DNA of 64,000 nt, taken from positions 274,507 through 338,506 of the forward strand of contig NZ_FXTK01000004.1 of the NCBI RefSeq assembly GCF_900182695.1, written 5' to 3'. This document shows, piece after piece, positions 1 to 9,437 of this stretch. A program made the position numbers and the translations under genes. Under the pieces are notes generated by a model. It worked only from the letters and a program-made list of their open reading frames with translations, was not told where the DNA came from and did no database searches. Every line of letters starts with the position of its first letter. The first letter of the stretch is position 1. The stretch comes from Paracoccus laeviglucosivorans (GTDB lineage Bacteria; Pseudomonadota; Alphaproteobacteria; Rhodobacterales; Rhodobacteraceae).

Positions 1-531
1 CATCGGCACGGGCATCTGGCTGAATTCCAACACCATCAACCGCCCGCCCGGCTTCAGCACGCGACGCGCCTCGGCCAGTGCATCGGGGATGCGGGTGACG
101 TTGCGGATACCGAAGCTGATCGTGTAGCGGTCAAAGGATTCGTCGGCAAAAGGCAGCTTCATCGCGTCGCCCGTCACCCATGCAAGGCGGTCGGAAAGAA
201 GCTCGGCCTCGGCGCGTTTGCGACCCTCGACCAGCATGGATTCCGTCATGTCGCAAACCGTGACCCGCGCGCCCGATGCGCGTTCCAAAAAGCGAAAGGC
301 GATGTCGCCCGTCCCGCCCGCAACATCCAGCAGGTGCTGACCGTCGCGCGGGGCCAGCCAGTCCATCATCGCGGTCTTCCAGATGCGGTGGATGCCCACG
401 CTCATCAGGTCGTTCATCACGTCATAGCGCGACGCCACGCGGGAAAAGACGCCATGGACCAATCCGGCCTTTTCTTCCTCGGCGACGGTGCGGAAGCCGA
501 AATGGGTTTCTTTGCGCGGGTTGTCGGTCAT
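1..531 (-). CDS. ubiE: UbiE, demethylmenaquinone/ubiquinone C-methyltransferase (3' end beyond window)
   Basis: Class I SAM-dependent methyltransferase that C-methylates the quinone ring in ubiquinone (or menaquinone) synthesis. The 177 visible codons start at the ATG ending at 531 with [16 protein letters not shown], the usual UbiE opening, and include the SAM-binding motif [15 protein letters not shown] near residue 70 and [10 protein letters not shown] near residue 140. About 70 C-terminal residues lie beyond the left edge. It is divergent from mutM, with 76 bp between the starts. In related genomes ubiB follows ubiE, and here it would lie outside the window. Confidence 0.95.
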   Translation of the reverse strand, partial: MTDNPRKETHFGFRTVAEEEKAGLVHGVFSRVASRYDVMNDLMSVGIHRIWKTAMMDWLAPRDGQHLLDVAGGTGDIAFRFLERASGARVTVCDMTESMLVEGRKRAEAELLSDRLAWVTGDAMKLPFADESFDRYTISFGIRNVTRIPDALAEARRVLKPGGRLMVLEFSQMPVPM

Positions 532-607
532 CGAGCTTGTCCATTCTGCCTTTCGCGCCCAGATAGACCGGATGCGCGCCGCGCACCATGCGACGAATGG
601 AAAATAA

Positions 608-1453
608 ATGCCAGAACTGCCCGAGGTCGAAACCGTCCGCCGCGGATTGCTGCCCCATCTTGAAGGCCGCACCATCGCGCGGGCCGAGGCGCGTCGCCCT
701 GATCTGCGCTGGCCCCTGCCCCCCGACCTGGTGCAGGTGGCGACGGGTGCGCGCGTCACCGGGCTGCGCCGCCGGTCGAAATACATCCTGATCGATCTGG
801 AAAACCGCGGCAGCATCCTTTTGCATCTGGGCATGTCGGGCCGCATGGTCATCGAGGGCGAAAGTCAGGGCGATTTCCACCGCGACCCCGCGATCCTGCC
901 GCGCCACGATCATGTCGTGTTCTGGACCGATCAGGGCACGCAGATCACGTTTAACGACGCCCGCCGATTCGGCATGGTCGATCTGGTGGCTCCTGACGCC
1001 ACCCATCCGCTGCTGGGCCATCTGGGACCGGAACCGCTGTCGGATGACTTTACCCCCGCCGTGCTGGAACGTGCCTTTGCCGGGCGGCGGACGCCGATCA
1101 AATCGGCGCTGCTGGACCAGCGCATCGTCGCGGGTCTGGGCAATATCTACGTCTCCGAGGCGTTGCACCGCGCGGGCATAGATCCGCGCCGCCTGACCGG
1201 GGCCGTGACGACCGCCGAACTGCCGCCGTTGGTCGGCCATATCCGCGACGTGCTGGCCGAAGCCATCGCGGCGGGCGGATCGTCCCTGCGCGATCACCGG
1301 CAGGCCACGGGCGAATTGGGCTATTTCCAGCACGCTTTCCGCGTCTATGACCGCGAAGGCCAGCCCTGCCCCACGCCCGGCTGCAGTGGAACGATCGGTC
1401 GCATCGTGCAGTCCGGCCGCTCCAGCTATTTCTGCCCTGAATGCCAGGCCTGA
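608..1453 (+). CDS. mutM: MutM/Fpg, formamidopyrimidine-DNA glycosylase
   Basis: Bifunctional DNA glycosylase/AP lyase that removes 8-oxoguanine and other oxidised purines. At 281 residues it has the normal family length. After Met removal the N-terminus is [13 protein letters not shown], carrying the catalytic Pro and Glu. A conserved lysine sits in [11 protein letters not shown] near residue 60, the NIYVSEALH helix is present, and the C-terminal zinc finger has four cysteines (CPTPGC near 257 and FCPEC near 277). It is divergent from ubiE and followed by the enoyl-CoA hydratase gene on the same strand. Confidence 0.97.
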   Translation: MPELPEVETVRRGLLPHLEGRTIARAEARRPDLRWPLPPDLVQVATGARVTGLRRRSKYILIDLENRGSILLHLGMSGRMVIEGESQGDFHRDPAILPRHDHVVFWTDQGTQITFNDARRFGMVDLVAPDATHPLLGHLGPEPLSDDFTPAVLERAFAGRRTPIKSALLDQRIVAGLGNIYVSEALHRAGIDPRRLTGAVTTAELPPLVGHIRDVLAEAIAAGGSSLRDHRQATGELGYFQHAFRVYDREGQPCPTPGCSGTIGRIVQSGRSSYFCPECQA

Positions 1454-1525
1454 CCGGGTGCTGGCCTAAAGCCCGGCCTTTTGCTACGAGTCCGGGCAAC
1501 TGACCCATGCGAAAGGCTAGGTTTC

Positions 1526-2302
1526 ATGGCTTACCAGACCATCACCATCGAGATCGAGGACTATGTTGCGCTGATCCGGCTGAACCGCCCGGAGGCGCTG
1601 AACGCATTGAACTCGCAACTGATGGGCGAGCTGGCGGATGCTCTGACCGAGGCGGACCGCAACGAAAAGGTGCGCTGCATCGTCCTGACCGGCAGTGAAA
1701 AGGCCTTTGCCGCCGGTGCCGACATCAAGGAGATGGCCGAGAAAACCTTTGTCGAGGTCTATAACGACAATATCTTCGGCGCCGAAATCGACCGCATCAC
1801 CGCGACCCGCAAACCGATCATCGCCGCCGTTTCCGGCTACGCGCTGGGGGGCGGATGCGAATTGGCGATGGCCTGCGATTTCATCATCTGCTCGGACAAC
1901 GCGAAATTCGGCCAGCCCGAGATCAATCTGGGGGTCATCGCGGGCATCGGCGGCACGCAGCGTCTGACGCGATTCGTGGGCAAGTCCAAGTCGATGGACA
2001 TGCACCTGACGGGCCGTTTCATGGACGCCGCCGAGGCCGAGCGCTCTGGTCTTGTCAGCCGGGTCGTGCCTGCCGCCAAGCTGATCCCCGAAGTGCTGAC
2101 GGTCGCCAAGAAGATCGCCGAGAAATCCCAGATCGCCGCCATTGCCGCCAAAGAGGCCGTGAACCGCGCCTATGAAACGACGCTGAACGAAGGCATCCTG
2201 TTCGAACGCCGCAGCTTTCAGGCATTGTTCGCGACCGACGATCAGAAGGAAGGCATGGCCGCATTCCTTGAAAAACGCGAGGCGCAGTTCCGCGACCGCT
2301 GA
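1526..2302 (+). CDS. Enoyl-CoA hydratase (crotonase family)
   Basis: Hydrates trans-2-enoyl-CoA to 3-hydroxyacyl-CoA in fatty-acid beta-oxidation. The protein has 258 residues from the ATG at 1526, preceded by GAAAGG at 1511-1516; a longer reading upstream has no support. It shows the crotonase fold with the oxyanion-hole loop AAGADIKEM near residue 66, and the two catalytic glutamates in [11 protein letters not shown] (~113) and [10 protein letters not shown] (~133). It matches short-chain enoyl-CoA hydratase (FadB1/EchA-like) best. The thiolase and FadJ genes are far away (40-44 kb), so it is not in their operon. Placement between mutM and rpsT is common in Rhodobacterales (general knowledge). 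Confidence 0.9.
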   Translation: MAYQTITIEIEDYVALIRLNRPEALNALNSQLMGELADALTEADRNEKVRCIVLTGSEKAFAAGADIKEMAEKTFVEVYNDNIFGAEIDRITATRKPIIAAVSGYALGGGCELAMACDFIICSDNAKFGQPEINLGVIAGIGGTQRLTRFVGKSKSMDMHLTGRFMDAAEAERSGLVSRVVPAAKLIPEVLTVAKKIAEKSQIAAIAAKEAVNRAYETTLNEGILFERRSFQALFATDDQKEGMAAFLEKREAQFRDR

Positions 2303-2309
2303 TTTTCGC

Positions 2310-2338
2310 TTGGCAATCGGGTGCGGCGCCTGTATAGG
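2310..2338 (+). promoter_or_regulatory. Sigma-70-type promoter of rpsT
   Basis: A -35 box TTGGCA (2310-2315), a 17-bp spacer and a -10 box TATAGG (2333-2338) predict a start near 2345. This gives an rpsT leader of about 107 nt, long enough for translational control. Confidence 0.65.
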
Positions 2339-2451
2339 GCCAGCCTTACATGCGCGTGGGCCCGCTTAAGGCAAGATTCGAAACCATCCGGCGACGGACG
2401 GGGACGTCGGGGTTTGCGTGAACCTGATCTATAACGAAAGATAACGCACCC

Positions 2452-2721
2452 ATGGCAAATACGCCCCAGTCCAAAAAGCGCGCCCGCCAGATCGAGCGCG
2501 TCACCGCCGTCAACAAGGCACGCCGTTCGCGCATCCGCACCTATCTGCGCAAAGTCGAAGAAGCACTTGCTTCGGGCGACGCGACTGCAGCCGCAGAAGC
2601 GCTGAAAAGCGCCCAGCCGGAACTGATGCGCGGCGTGACCAAGGGCGTCGTTCACAAGAACACCGCGTCGCGCAAGATTTCGCGTCTGGCATCGCGTGTT
2701 AAGGCTCTGGCGACCGCCTGA
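2452..2721 (+). CDS. rpsT: 30S ribosomal protein S20
   Basis: Small-subunit primary-binding protein that contacts the 5' domain of 16S rRNA. It has 89 residues, starts [16 protein letters not shown], and is very rich in Lys and Arg ([24 protein letters not shown]), as the family is. It is transcribed alone: its own promoter lies upstream and a hairpin terminator downstream, before the dnaA leader. The rpsT-dnaA adjacency is conserved in many alphaproteobacteria. Confidence 0.97.
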   Translation: MANTPQSKKRARQIERVTAVNKARRSRIRTYLRKVEEALASGDATAAAEALKSAQPELMRGVTKGVVHKNTASRKISRLASRVKALATA

Positions 2722-2757
2722 TCCGCTGCGTCTTTTGCGCAACTAACAGTAGAATTC

Positions 2758-2792
2758 AAAAAGGGCACGCTCGTTTCGGGCGTGCCCTTTAA
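2758..2792 (+). terminator. rpsT terminator hairpin
   Basis: A perfect inverted repeat, AAAGGGCACGC and GCGTGCCCTTT (2760-2770 and 2780-2790), separated by 9 bases. Poly-A lies before it and a short T run after, so it may work in both directions. Confidence 0.75.
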
Positions 2793-3219
2793 CTTCGGAC
2801 GAAAAGCGGCATTTGCGGGCAAAATGCTGGAAAGACACGGTTTTCGCTGTGGTGCAGCATCAATGCTGCATCCTGAGATTCGAGCGGGCAAAGTAACTGT
2901 CAAGCACGAAGATCGGTTGTCGGCGGAGCGTGCTTCTTGCTAGCTTCGATCCTGCGATTCACTTCGCACCTGGGGGACAATCCCGCTGCACCGGCTCTGC
3001 CGCCGGAACGCGGGAAGGCAGCCTGATCGGGGGACGATCAGCTACCAATGGATTTGCGGAACCGGCTGCCACCGGGTCTGTGATTCATGTCTGGACGTTG
3101 GGCCACAAGATGGCATGTCACGCTGCTTTTGCGGCGGACGGTCTTTGTATCCTATCGACCTGTCCATCCGGGCGCCGAATGCCGAATCAAAAGCACGCCG
3201 GGCAAAACGCGGCGGGGAT
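2793..3219 (+). other. dnaA leader region, no gene; possible structured RNA
   Basis: This is about 430 bp with no convincing coding frame. No DnaA box (TTATCCACA or one-mismatch forms) is visible, so there is no evidence for an origin here. Nested inverted repeats occur at 3016-3069: GGCAGCC pairs with GGCTGCC, and inside them CTGATCG pairs with CGATCAG around GGGGA. This could be a stable RNA or a long dnaA 5' UTR. I do not recognise an Rfam family. Confidence 0.3.
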
Positions 3220-4602
3220 ATGGGCAACGGAACGGACATGGGCGAAATGGACAATATCTGGGGGCAGGCACGTGAGGAACTTCAAAAGATCGTCGGGGCG
3301 GACAGCTTCACGACCTGGATCGAGCCGCTGAAGCTGACCGAGGTTGACGAAGGCACTGCCTTTATCGCCAGCCCCACCCGCTTTCTGTCCGACTGGGTTT
3401 CGCGCCACTACAGCGATGAAATCCTGAAGGTGCTGGACCGCCTTGGTGCGCCCGTCCATCGCCTGAGCTTCGAGACGCGCAGCCAGCCCAGCCGCCCAGC
3501 CCAGGCCGCCGCCCCCGAAGAACCGCGCCGTGCCGCCCCGCGCGCCGCCGCTGCCGAGGAGGAACTGGCAGCGCCGCTGGATCAGCGTTTCACCTTTGAC
3601 AACTTTGTCGTGGGCAAGCCCAACGAACTGGCCCATGCCGCCGCGCGCCGCGTGGCCGAAGGTGGGCCGGTGACCTTCAACCCGCTGTTCCTTTACGGTG
3701 GCGTGGGTCTGGGCAAAACGCACCTGATGCACGCCATCGCCCGCGAAACGCAGCTGCGTCAGCCCGATGCCCGCGTGCTGTATCTGTCGGCCGAACAGTT
3801 CATGTATCGCTTTGTTCAGGCGCTGCGCGACCGCACCGTCATGGATTTCAAGGAACTGTTCCGCACCGTGTCCGTGCTGATGGTTGATGACGTGCAGTTC
3901 ATCGCGGGCAAGGATTCAACGCAGGAAGAATTCTTCCACACGTTCAACACGTTGGTCGATCAGGGCAAGCAGATCGTCATTTCCGCCGATCGCGCGCCGG
4001 GCGAGATCAAGGACATGGAGGAACGTATCAAGTCGCGCCTGCAATGCGGCCTGGTCGTCGATCTGCACCCGACCGATTACGAACTGCGTCTGGGCATCCT
4101 GCAATCCAAGACCGATTCCTTCCGCGTGCAATATCCGGGCCTGCAACTTGCGCCGGGCGTGCTGGAATTTCTGGCGCATCGCATCACCTCGAACGTGCGC
4201 GTGCTGGAAGGCGCGCTGCAGCGCTTGTTCGCATTCGCCAGCCTGATGGGCCGGGAAATCACGCTGGACATGACGCAGGAATGTCTGGCCGACATCCTGC
4301 GCGCCAATGACCGCAAAGTCTCGATCGAGGAAATCCAGCGCAAGGTCGCGGAACATTACAACGTGCGCCTGTCGGACCTGATCGGCCCAAAGCGCGTGCG
4401 CACCGTCGCCCGCCCCCGCCAGATCGCGATGTATCTGGCTAAGCAGATGACCTCTAGGTCGCTGCCGGAAATCGGGCGGCGTTTCGGCGGGCGCGATCAC
4501 ACCACGATTATGCACGGCGTCAAGAAAATCGAGGAGCTGCGCAGCGCCGATCGCAGCCTTGCCGAAGACATCGACCTGCTACGTCGTCTTCTGGAAGCCT
4601 GA
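3220..4602 (+). CDS. dnaA: DnaA, chromosomal replication initiator
   Basis: AAA+ ATPase that binds DnaA boxes, melts the origin and recruits DnaB. From the ATG at 3220 (GCGGGG just upstream) it has 460 residues; an ATG at 3238 is a plausible alternative. Domain I (NIWGQAREELQKIVG) is followed by an Ala/Pro/Glu-rich linker at about residues 85-118. Walker A GGVGLGKTHL lies near 160, Walker B VLMVDDVQF near 219, and the C-terminal DNA-binding signature DHTTIMHGVKKI near 425. All parts are intact. dnaN and recF follow on the same strand. Confidence 0.97.
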   Translation: MGNGTDMGEMDNIWGQAREELQKIVGADSFTTWIEPLKLTEVDEGTAFIASPTRFLSDWVSRHYSDEILKVLDRLGAPVHRLSFETRSQPSRPAQAAAPEEPRRAAPRAAAAEEELAAPLDQRFTFDNFVVGKPNELAHAAARRVAEGGPVTFNPLFLYGGVGLGKTHLMHAIARETQLRQPDARVLYLSAEQFMYRFVQALRDRTVMDFKELFRTVSVLMVDDVQFIAGKDSTQEEFFHTFNTLVDQGKQIVISADRAPGEIKDMEERIKSRLQCGLVVDLHPTDYELRLGILQSKTDSFRVQYPGLQLAPGVLEFLAHRITSNVRVLEGALQRLFAFASLMGREITLDMTQECLADILRANDRKVSIEEIQRKVAEHYNVRLSDLIGPKRVRTVARPRQIAMYLAKQMTSRSLPEIGRRFGGRDHTTIMHGVKKIEELRSADRSLAEDIDLLRRLLEA

Positions 4603-4704
4603 GCCTCCTTGATCCTTGACCCGACGGGCAAATCTGCCACATTGCCCGTCAACCGCGCGGGCGATATTCTGGCCAGCCGCGCGACAGAGACATAAGGACC
4701 GACC

Positions 4705-5823
4705 ATGAAATTCGCGATCGAACGTGCCGATCTGGTGAAGGCAGTTTCTCAGGCCCAGTCCGTTGTCGAGCGGCGCAACACCATCCCGATCCTCGCGAAC
4801 GTCCTGATCGAAGCGACGGCGGATGGGGTCAGCTTCCGCGCCACCGATCTGGATACGGAAATCGTCTATCGCACGACCGCCCAGATCCAGCAGCCCGGCG
4901 CGACCACGGTGTCGGCCAGCATGCTTAACGACATTTCGCGCAAATTGCCCGATGGGGCGCTGGTGCAACTGACACTGGACGCCGCCTCGCAACGGCTGAC
5001 CGTGCAGGCAGGGCGTTCGAATTTCAGCCTTGCGACGCTGCCGCGCGAGGATTTTCCGGTCATGTCCTCGTCCGAATATTCGGCGAATTTTGCGGCCCCC
5101 GCCTCGATCTTGCGCCGGCTTTACGACAAGTCGAAATTCGCCATCTCGAACGAAGAGACGCGCTATTACCTGAACGGCGTCTATATGCATGTGGCGCAGG
5201 GCGAAGACGGTCCCGCGCTGCGCTGCGTGGCGACCGACGGCCACCGTCTGGCTCGGATCGACGCCGCCCTGCCCGATGGTGCCGCCGACATGCCGGGCGT
5301 CATCGTGCCGCGCAAGACCGTCACGGAATTGCGCAAGCTGCTGGATGATGACGATACCGAGATCGCGGTTTCCGTCAGCGAAACCAAGGTGCGTTTCGCG
5401 ACGCCGACGATCACGCTGACCTCGAAGGTCATCGACGGGACGTTCCCCGATTACAGCCGCGTCATCCCTTCGGGCAATACCCGCAAGCTCGAGGTGGATG
5501 CAGGCGATTTCGCCAAGGCCGTGGACCGTGTAGCCACCGTCAGCAGCGAACGTTCCCGCGCCGTCAAGCTGGCCTTGGACGAAGACCGGCTGGTGCTGTC
5601 CGTCAACGCCCCTGATAGCGGCGCGGCAGATGAAGAACTGCCCGTGGCTTACGCAGATGAGCCGCTGGAAATCGGCTTCAACGCCAAATACCTGCATGAA
5701 ATCGCGGGCCAGATCGACCGCGAGAATGCGGTCTTCCTGTTCAACGGATCGGGCGATGCGGCGCTGATCCGCGAGGGCGGCGATACCAGCGCCGTCTATG
5801 TCGTCATGCCGATGCGCGTGTGA
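4705..5823 (+). CDS. dnaN: DnaN, DNA polymerase III beta sliding clamp
   Basis: Ring-shaped processivity factor for DNA polymerase III and partner of repair polymerases, MutS and DnaA-regulating Hda. At 372 residues it is full length. It starts MKFAIERADLVKAVSQAQSV, has ERRNTIPILANVLI near residue 22 and the family C-terminus YVVMPMRV. It lies 102 bp after dnaA. Its stop overlaps the GTG start of recF by 4 bp (GTGA, 5820-5823), so recF is probably translationally coupled. Confidence 0.97.
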   Translation: MKFAIERADLVKAVSQAQSVVERRNTIPILANVLIEATADGVSFRATDLDTEIVYRTTAQIQQPGATTVSASMLNDISRKLPDGALVQLTLDAASQRLTVQAGRSNFSLATLPREDFPVMSSSEYSANFAAPASILRRLYDKSKFAISNEETRYYLNGVYMHVAQGEDGPALRCVATDGHRLARIDAALPDGAADMPGVIVPRKTVTELRKLLDDDDTEIAVSVSETKVRFATPTITLTSKVIDGTFPDYSRVIPSGNTRKLEVDAGDFAKAVDRVATVSSERSRAVKLALDEDRLVLSVNAPDSGAADEELPVAYADEPLEIGFNAKYLHEIAGQIDRENAVFLFNGSGDAALIREGGDTSAVYVVMPMRV

Positions 5824-6893
5824 CGCTTCACAGCCTGCACCTGACCCAGTTTCGCAGCTGGTCACGTCTGGAAATCACGCTTGATCACCGCCCTGTCGCC
5901 ATTCATGGGCCGAACGGGGCGGGCAAGACCAATATCCTTGAAGCCATTTCCATGCTGGCACCCGGTCGCGGAATGCGTGGGGCCATGCCCGCCGATCAGG
6001 CCCGCAAGGGGCCGGATGTCGGCTGGCAGATCCGTGCGCTGATCGGCGAACGGCAGGTCCAGACCCGCGCCCTGCCCGGTCTCGCGCGCGAGGTGACGGT
6101 CGATGACAAGGCCAGCACGCAGCTTGCGCTGGGGCGGCTGATGCGGGTGATCTGGCTGACACCCGCGATGGACCGCCTGTGGACCGACGCGCCCGAAACG
6201 CGCCGCCGCTTTCTGGACCGCGTGACGCTGAGCTTTACCCCCGCCCATGCCGAAGACGCGCTTGGCTATGAAAAGGCCATGCGCGAACGAAACCGCCTTC
6301 TGCGCGACGAGGTGCGGGACGCGGGCTGGTATCGGGCGCTGGAATTGCAGATGGCCGATATGGGCGCGGCGATCACCCGCAACCGTCTGGACGCGATTGC
6401 GCGAATCATGGCGGCGCAGGACGGGGCCGCGACCGCCTTTCCCGCAGCCCATTTGACCTTGCTGGCGGGCGAAGGCTGCGCAGATGATCCCGACCCTGAA
6501 AGCATTACCGCGCGGCTGGCCCAGACGCGAGACCGCGACATGGCCGCCGGTCGCACGCTGACCGGCCCGCATCGCGCCGATCTGGGCGCGCATTGGGGGC
6601 CGCAGGACATGCCCGCCGCGCTGTCTTCCACCGGAGAGCAGAAGGCGCTGCTTTTGTCGCTGATCCTGGCCAACGCCCGCGCACTGGCGGATGAGCGCCC
6701 GGTCCTGCTGCTGGACGAGGTGGCGGCGCATCTGGATGCCGACCGCCGGGCCGCGCTTTATGATGAAATCACCGGCCTGTCCGCCCAGACCTTCCTGACC
6801 GGGACCGGGCCGGAATTGTTCGAGACGCTGCAAACCCGCGCGCAATTCCTAAGCATCGCGCGCGATGGCGATACATCACGGATCGACGATTAG
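5820..6893 (+). CDS. recF: RecF, recombination mediator / replication repair ATPase
   Basis: SMC-like ATPase that, with RecO and RecR, loads RecA at single-strand gaps. It has 357 residues. Walker A HGPNGAGKTNILEA is near residue 29, the ABC signature LSSTGEQKALLLSLI near 263, and Walker B PVLLLDEVAAHLD near 297. The GTG start overlaps the dnaN stop. Its 3' end runs 18 bp into the convergent adenine deaminase gene (6876-6893). recO is less than 2 kb away, so two of the three RecFOR genes are close neighbours here. Confidence 0.96.
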   Translation: MTLHSLHLTQFRSWSRLEITLDHRPVAIHGPNGAGKTNILEAISMLAPGRGMRGAMPADQARKGPDVGWQIRALIGERQVQTRALPGLAREVTVDDKASTQLALGRLMRVIWLTPAMDRLWTDAPETRRRFLDRVTLSFTPAHAEDALGYEKAMRERNRLLRDEVRDAGWYRALELQMADMGAAITRNRLDAIARIMAAQDGAATAFPAAHLTLLAGEGCADDPDPESITARLAQTRDRDMAAGRTLTGPHRADLGAHWGPQDMPAALSSTGEQKALLLSLILANARALADERPVLLLDEVAAHLDADRRAALYDEITGLSAQTFLTGTGPELFETLQTRAQFLSIARDGDTSRIDD

Positions 6894-8657
6894 ATCGACC
6901 AGTTCAAAACTGCGCACATCGACGATACCAAGGTCCGAGATGCGCAGCTCTGGGATGACCACCAACGCCAGCAGAACATGCTGCATTACCGCGTTGTTCA
7001 ACTGGCAGCCGCAATTCTGCATCGCCTTGACGATGGCTTGGGCATCGCGCGCCACTTCCATTGCGGGTTGATCCGACATAAGGCCCGCGATGGGCAGGTG
7101 CACCGTCGCCAGTTCCACACCGTCGCGAAATACCGTGACGCCGCCCCCGATGTCACCCAGATGGTTCGCCGCCGCCGCCATGCTGGCCCGGTCCGTTCCG
7201 ACCACGATCATATGGTGGCTGTCATGCGCCACGGTCGAGGCGACAGCGACCCGCCCCTGATAGCCGAAACCGGACACGAAGCCGTTGACCACGCCGCCCG
7301 TGCCACGATGCCGTTCGACCAGCGCGATGTGGCAGGTATCGCCCTGCGCCTGAATCACGCCGCCTGTGATGGGCAGTTCCGCCGTCAGCGCCTTGGTCGG
7401 AGCCTGATTTTCGACCACCCCGATCACGCGGACCTGCGCGCTCTGCCCCTGCGCCGCGACGGCGAAATCATCGGCCACCAGCGCCCGCCCCAGATGGACC
7501 GAGTTGCGCGCCGCATCGGGCCAGTCGATCCGAGGGCAATCGACCAGCAATTGCCCGGCTTCGGCGACGACCTGCCCCTGCGCCACGACCAGCTCGATCG
7601 GCAGGGTCGCAAGATCGCTGGTCAAGATCACATCGGCCCGCCGCCCCGGCGTGATGCTGCCCAATTCACGCTCCAGCCCGAAATGGCTGGCGGCGTTGAT
7701 CGTGGCCATCTGGATCGCGACCAGCGGGTCGCAGCCGCAGTCGATGGCGTGGCGCACCACGCGGTCCATATGACCGTCATGGACCAGCGTGCCGGAATGA
7801 CTGTCATCGGTGCACAGGATGAAGAAACGCGGGTCGAGCCCCTTTTCGGTGATCGCGGTGATCTGCGTCTGCACGTCATACCACGCGCTGCCCAGCCGCA
7901 TCATGCAGCCCATGCCCTGACGGACGCGGGCGATACCCTGAGCCTCGGTCGTGGTTTCATGATCATCCGCCGCGCCGCCCGCGACATAGGCGTGGAAAGG
8001 CCGGCCCAGATCGGGGCTGGCATAATGTCCGCCGACCGTCTTGCCCGCGGCGCGGGTTGCGGCGATCTCGGCCAGCATCTGGCGGTCGCCTGCGGCCACG
8101 CCGGGAAAGTTCATCATCTCACCCAGACCGATGATGCCGTCCCAGCCCATGGCCTGAGCTACCTCGCCCTCGGTGATGGGCTGGCCGGTGGTTTCCAGAC
8201 CGGGGGCCGAGGGTGCGCAGCTTGGCATCTGCGTGAACATGCTGATGGGTTGGATCAGCGACTCGTCCCGCATCAGCCGCACGCCTTCCAGCCCCATGAC
8301 ATTCGCAATCTCATGCGGGTCGTGGAAAATCGTCGTGGTGCCATGCGGGATGACGGCGGCGGCGAAACCGGCGGGCGTCAGCATCCCCGATTCCACGTGC
8401 ATATGCGCGTCGATCAGTCCCGGCACCATGAAGCGTCCCTGCGCGTCGATCACCTGCGTCTCCGGCCCGATCGCGGAGCCTGCATCGGGGCCGACATAGG
8501 CGATGCGGCCACAGGCCACCGCCACATCCGTCGCAGGGATGGTTTCGCGGGTATGGACATTGACCCAGACGCCGCCCCGGATCACCAGATCGGCGGGCGC
8601 GCGGCCTGCCGCGATCTCTACCAGTCTTGCCTGTGCCTCGATCCAGGGTTTCAACAT
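6876..8657 (-). CDS. ade: Adenine deaminase (amidohydrolase)
   Basis: Mn/Fe-dependent amidohydrolase converting adenine to hypoxanthine and ammonia for purine salvage or nitrogen use. It has 593 residues from the ATG at 8657, chosen because AAGGAG lies at the right distance (8664-8669). Metal-binding LIDAHMHVESGML is near residue 95, then HGTTTIFHDPHEIANVMG, the CTDDSHSG metal site near 285 and a SGFG motif near the C-terminus. It is convergent with recF and divergent from recO, whose start is 63 bp away. Confidence 0.9.
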   Translation of the reverse strand: MLKPWIEAQARLVEIAAGRAPADLVIRGGVWVNVHTRETIPATDVAVACGRIAYVGPDAGSAIGPETQVIDAQGRFMVPGLIDAHMHVESGMLTPAGFAAAVIPHGTTTIFHDPHEIANVMGLEGVRLMRDESLIQPISMFTQMPSCAPSAPGLETTGQPITEGEVAQAMGWDGIIGLGEMMNFPGVAAGDRQMLAEIAATRAAGKTVGGHYASPDLGRPFHAYVAGGAADDHETTTEAQGIARVRQGMGCMMRLGSAWYDVQTQITAITEKGLDPRFFILCTDDSHSGTLVHDGHMDRVVRHAIDCGCDPLVAIQMATINAASHFGLERELGSITPGRRADVILTSDLATLPIELVVAQGQVVAEAGQLLVDCPRIDWPDAARNSVHLGRALVADDFAVAAQGQSAQVRVIGVVENQAPTKALTAELPITGGVIQAQGDTCHIALVERHRGTGGVVNGFVSGFGYQGRVAVASTVAHDSHHMIVVGTDRASMAAAANHLGDIGGGVTVFRDGVELATVHLPIAGLMSDQPAMEVARDAQAIVKAMQNCGCQLNNAVMQHVLLALVVIPELRISDLGIVDVRSFELVDLIVDP

Positions 8658-8720
8658 GGCTGTCTCCTTGTCCATTCCGCCCAATTTGCGGCAGGGTGAT
8701 TGCGAAGGAAAGGTGAATGC

Positions 8721-9437
8721 ATGGAATGGCACGGTGAGGCAAGCGTGATGCGGACCCGCAGGCACGGCGAAAACGCTGTGATCCTGACGGTGCTGGCACG
8801 CGATGCGGGGCTGGTCTCGGGGGTGGTTCCCGGCGGCGCCAGCGCAAAGCGCGCCGCCATGCTGCAACCCGGCAATCGCATCAGCCTGCGCTGGCGGGCG
8901 CGGCTTGAGGATCAGCTGGGCACCTTCAGCGCCGAACCTGCGCGCGCCCGTCCCGGTCTGCTGAACAGCGCCGATGCCTTGGCGGGCATCAACGCGGTGA
9001 CGGGACTTCTGACCTATGCCCTGCCCGAACGCGACCCCCATCCGCGCCTGACCGACGCGACCGAGGCGCTGATGGACCGCATGGATACCGGCGACCCATG
9101 GGCCGAGGATTATCTGCGATGGGAGCTGGGCCTGCTGGATGAGTTGGGCTTTGGCCTTGATCTGGGCAGTTGCGCCGTGACCGGATCGCGCGACGGTCTG
9201 GCCTATGTCAGCCCGCGTTCGGGTCGTGCGGTCAGCGCACAGGCGGCGGGTGATTGGGCACCCAAGCTGTTGCCTTTGCCCGCGATGCTTGGCGGGCGCG
9301 GCAATGGCGGGGTCGCGGACGCCCTGGCGCTGACGGGGTATTTTCTGGAAACCCGGCTGGCCGAGCTTCACGCAGGCAAGCCCCTGCCGCCATCGCGCGC
9401 CAGACTGGTTGCGCGGCTGATGGCGGCAGAGCGGTGA
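8721..9437 (+). CDS. recO: RecO, DNA repair protein
   Basis: Partner of RecF and RecR in loading RecA onto SSB-coated DNA. It has 238 residues from the ATG at 8721 (GAAAGG upstream). The opening MEWHGEASVMRTRRHGE matches alphaproteobacterial RecO and forms the OB fold. The rest is helical, with ELGLLDELGFGLDL near residue 140. No Cys4 zinc site is visible, which is usual for this lineage. It abuts the convergent lipoprotein gene. Confidence 0.92.
   Translation: MEWHGEASVMRTRRHGENAVILTVLARDAGLVSGVVPGGASAKRAAMLQPGNRISLRWRARLEDQLGTFSAEPARARPGLLNSADALAGINAVTGLLTYALPERDPHPRLTDATEALMDRMDTGDPWAEDYLRWELGLLDELGFGLDLGSCAVTGSRDGLAYVSPRSGRAVSAQAAGDWAPKLLPLPAMLGGRGNGGVADALALTGYFLETRLAELHAGKPLPPSRARLVARLMAAER

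Noticed and set aside
422..1333. 303-codon minus-strand frame across ubiE and mutM
   Set aside because: Overlaps two well-identified genes and shows no family resemblance.
2793..3219. Replication origin upstream of dnaA
   Set aside because: No DnaA boxes, no AT-rich unwinding stretch; origins in this group often lie elsewhere.
4579..5865. 428-codon minus-strand frame opposite dnaN
   Set aside because: Antisense to an essential gene with full family match.
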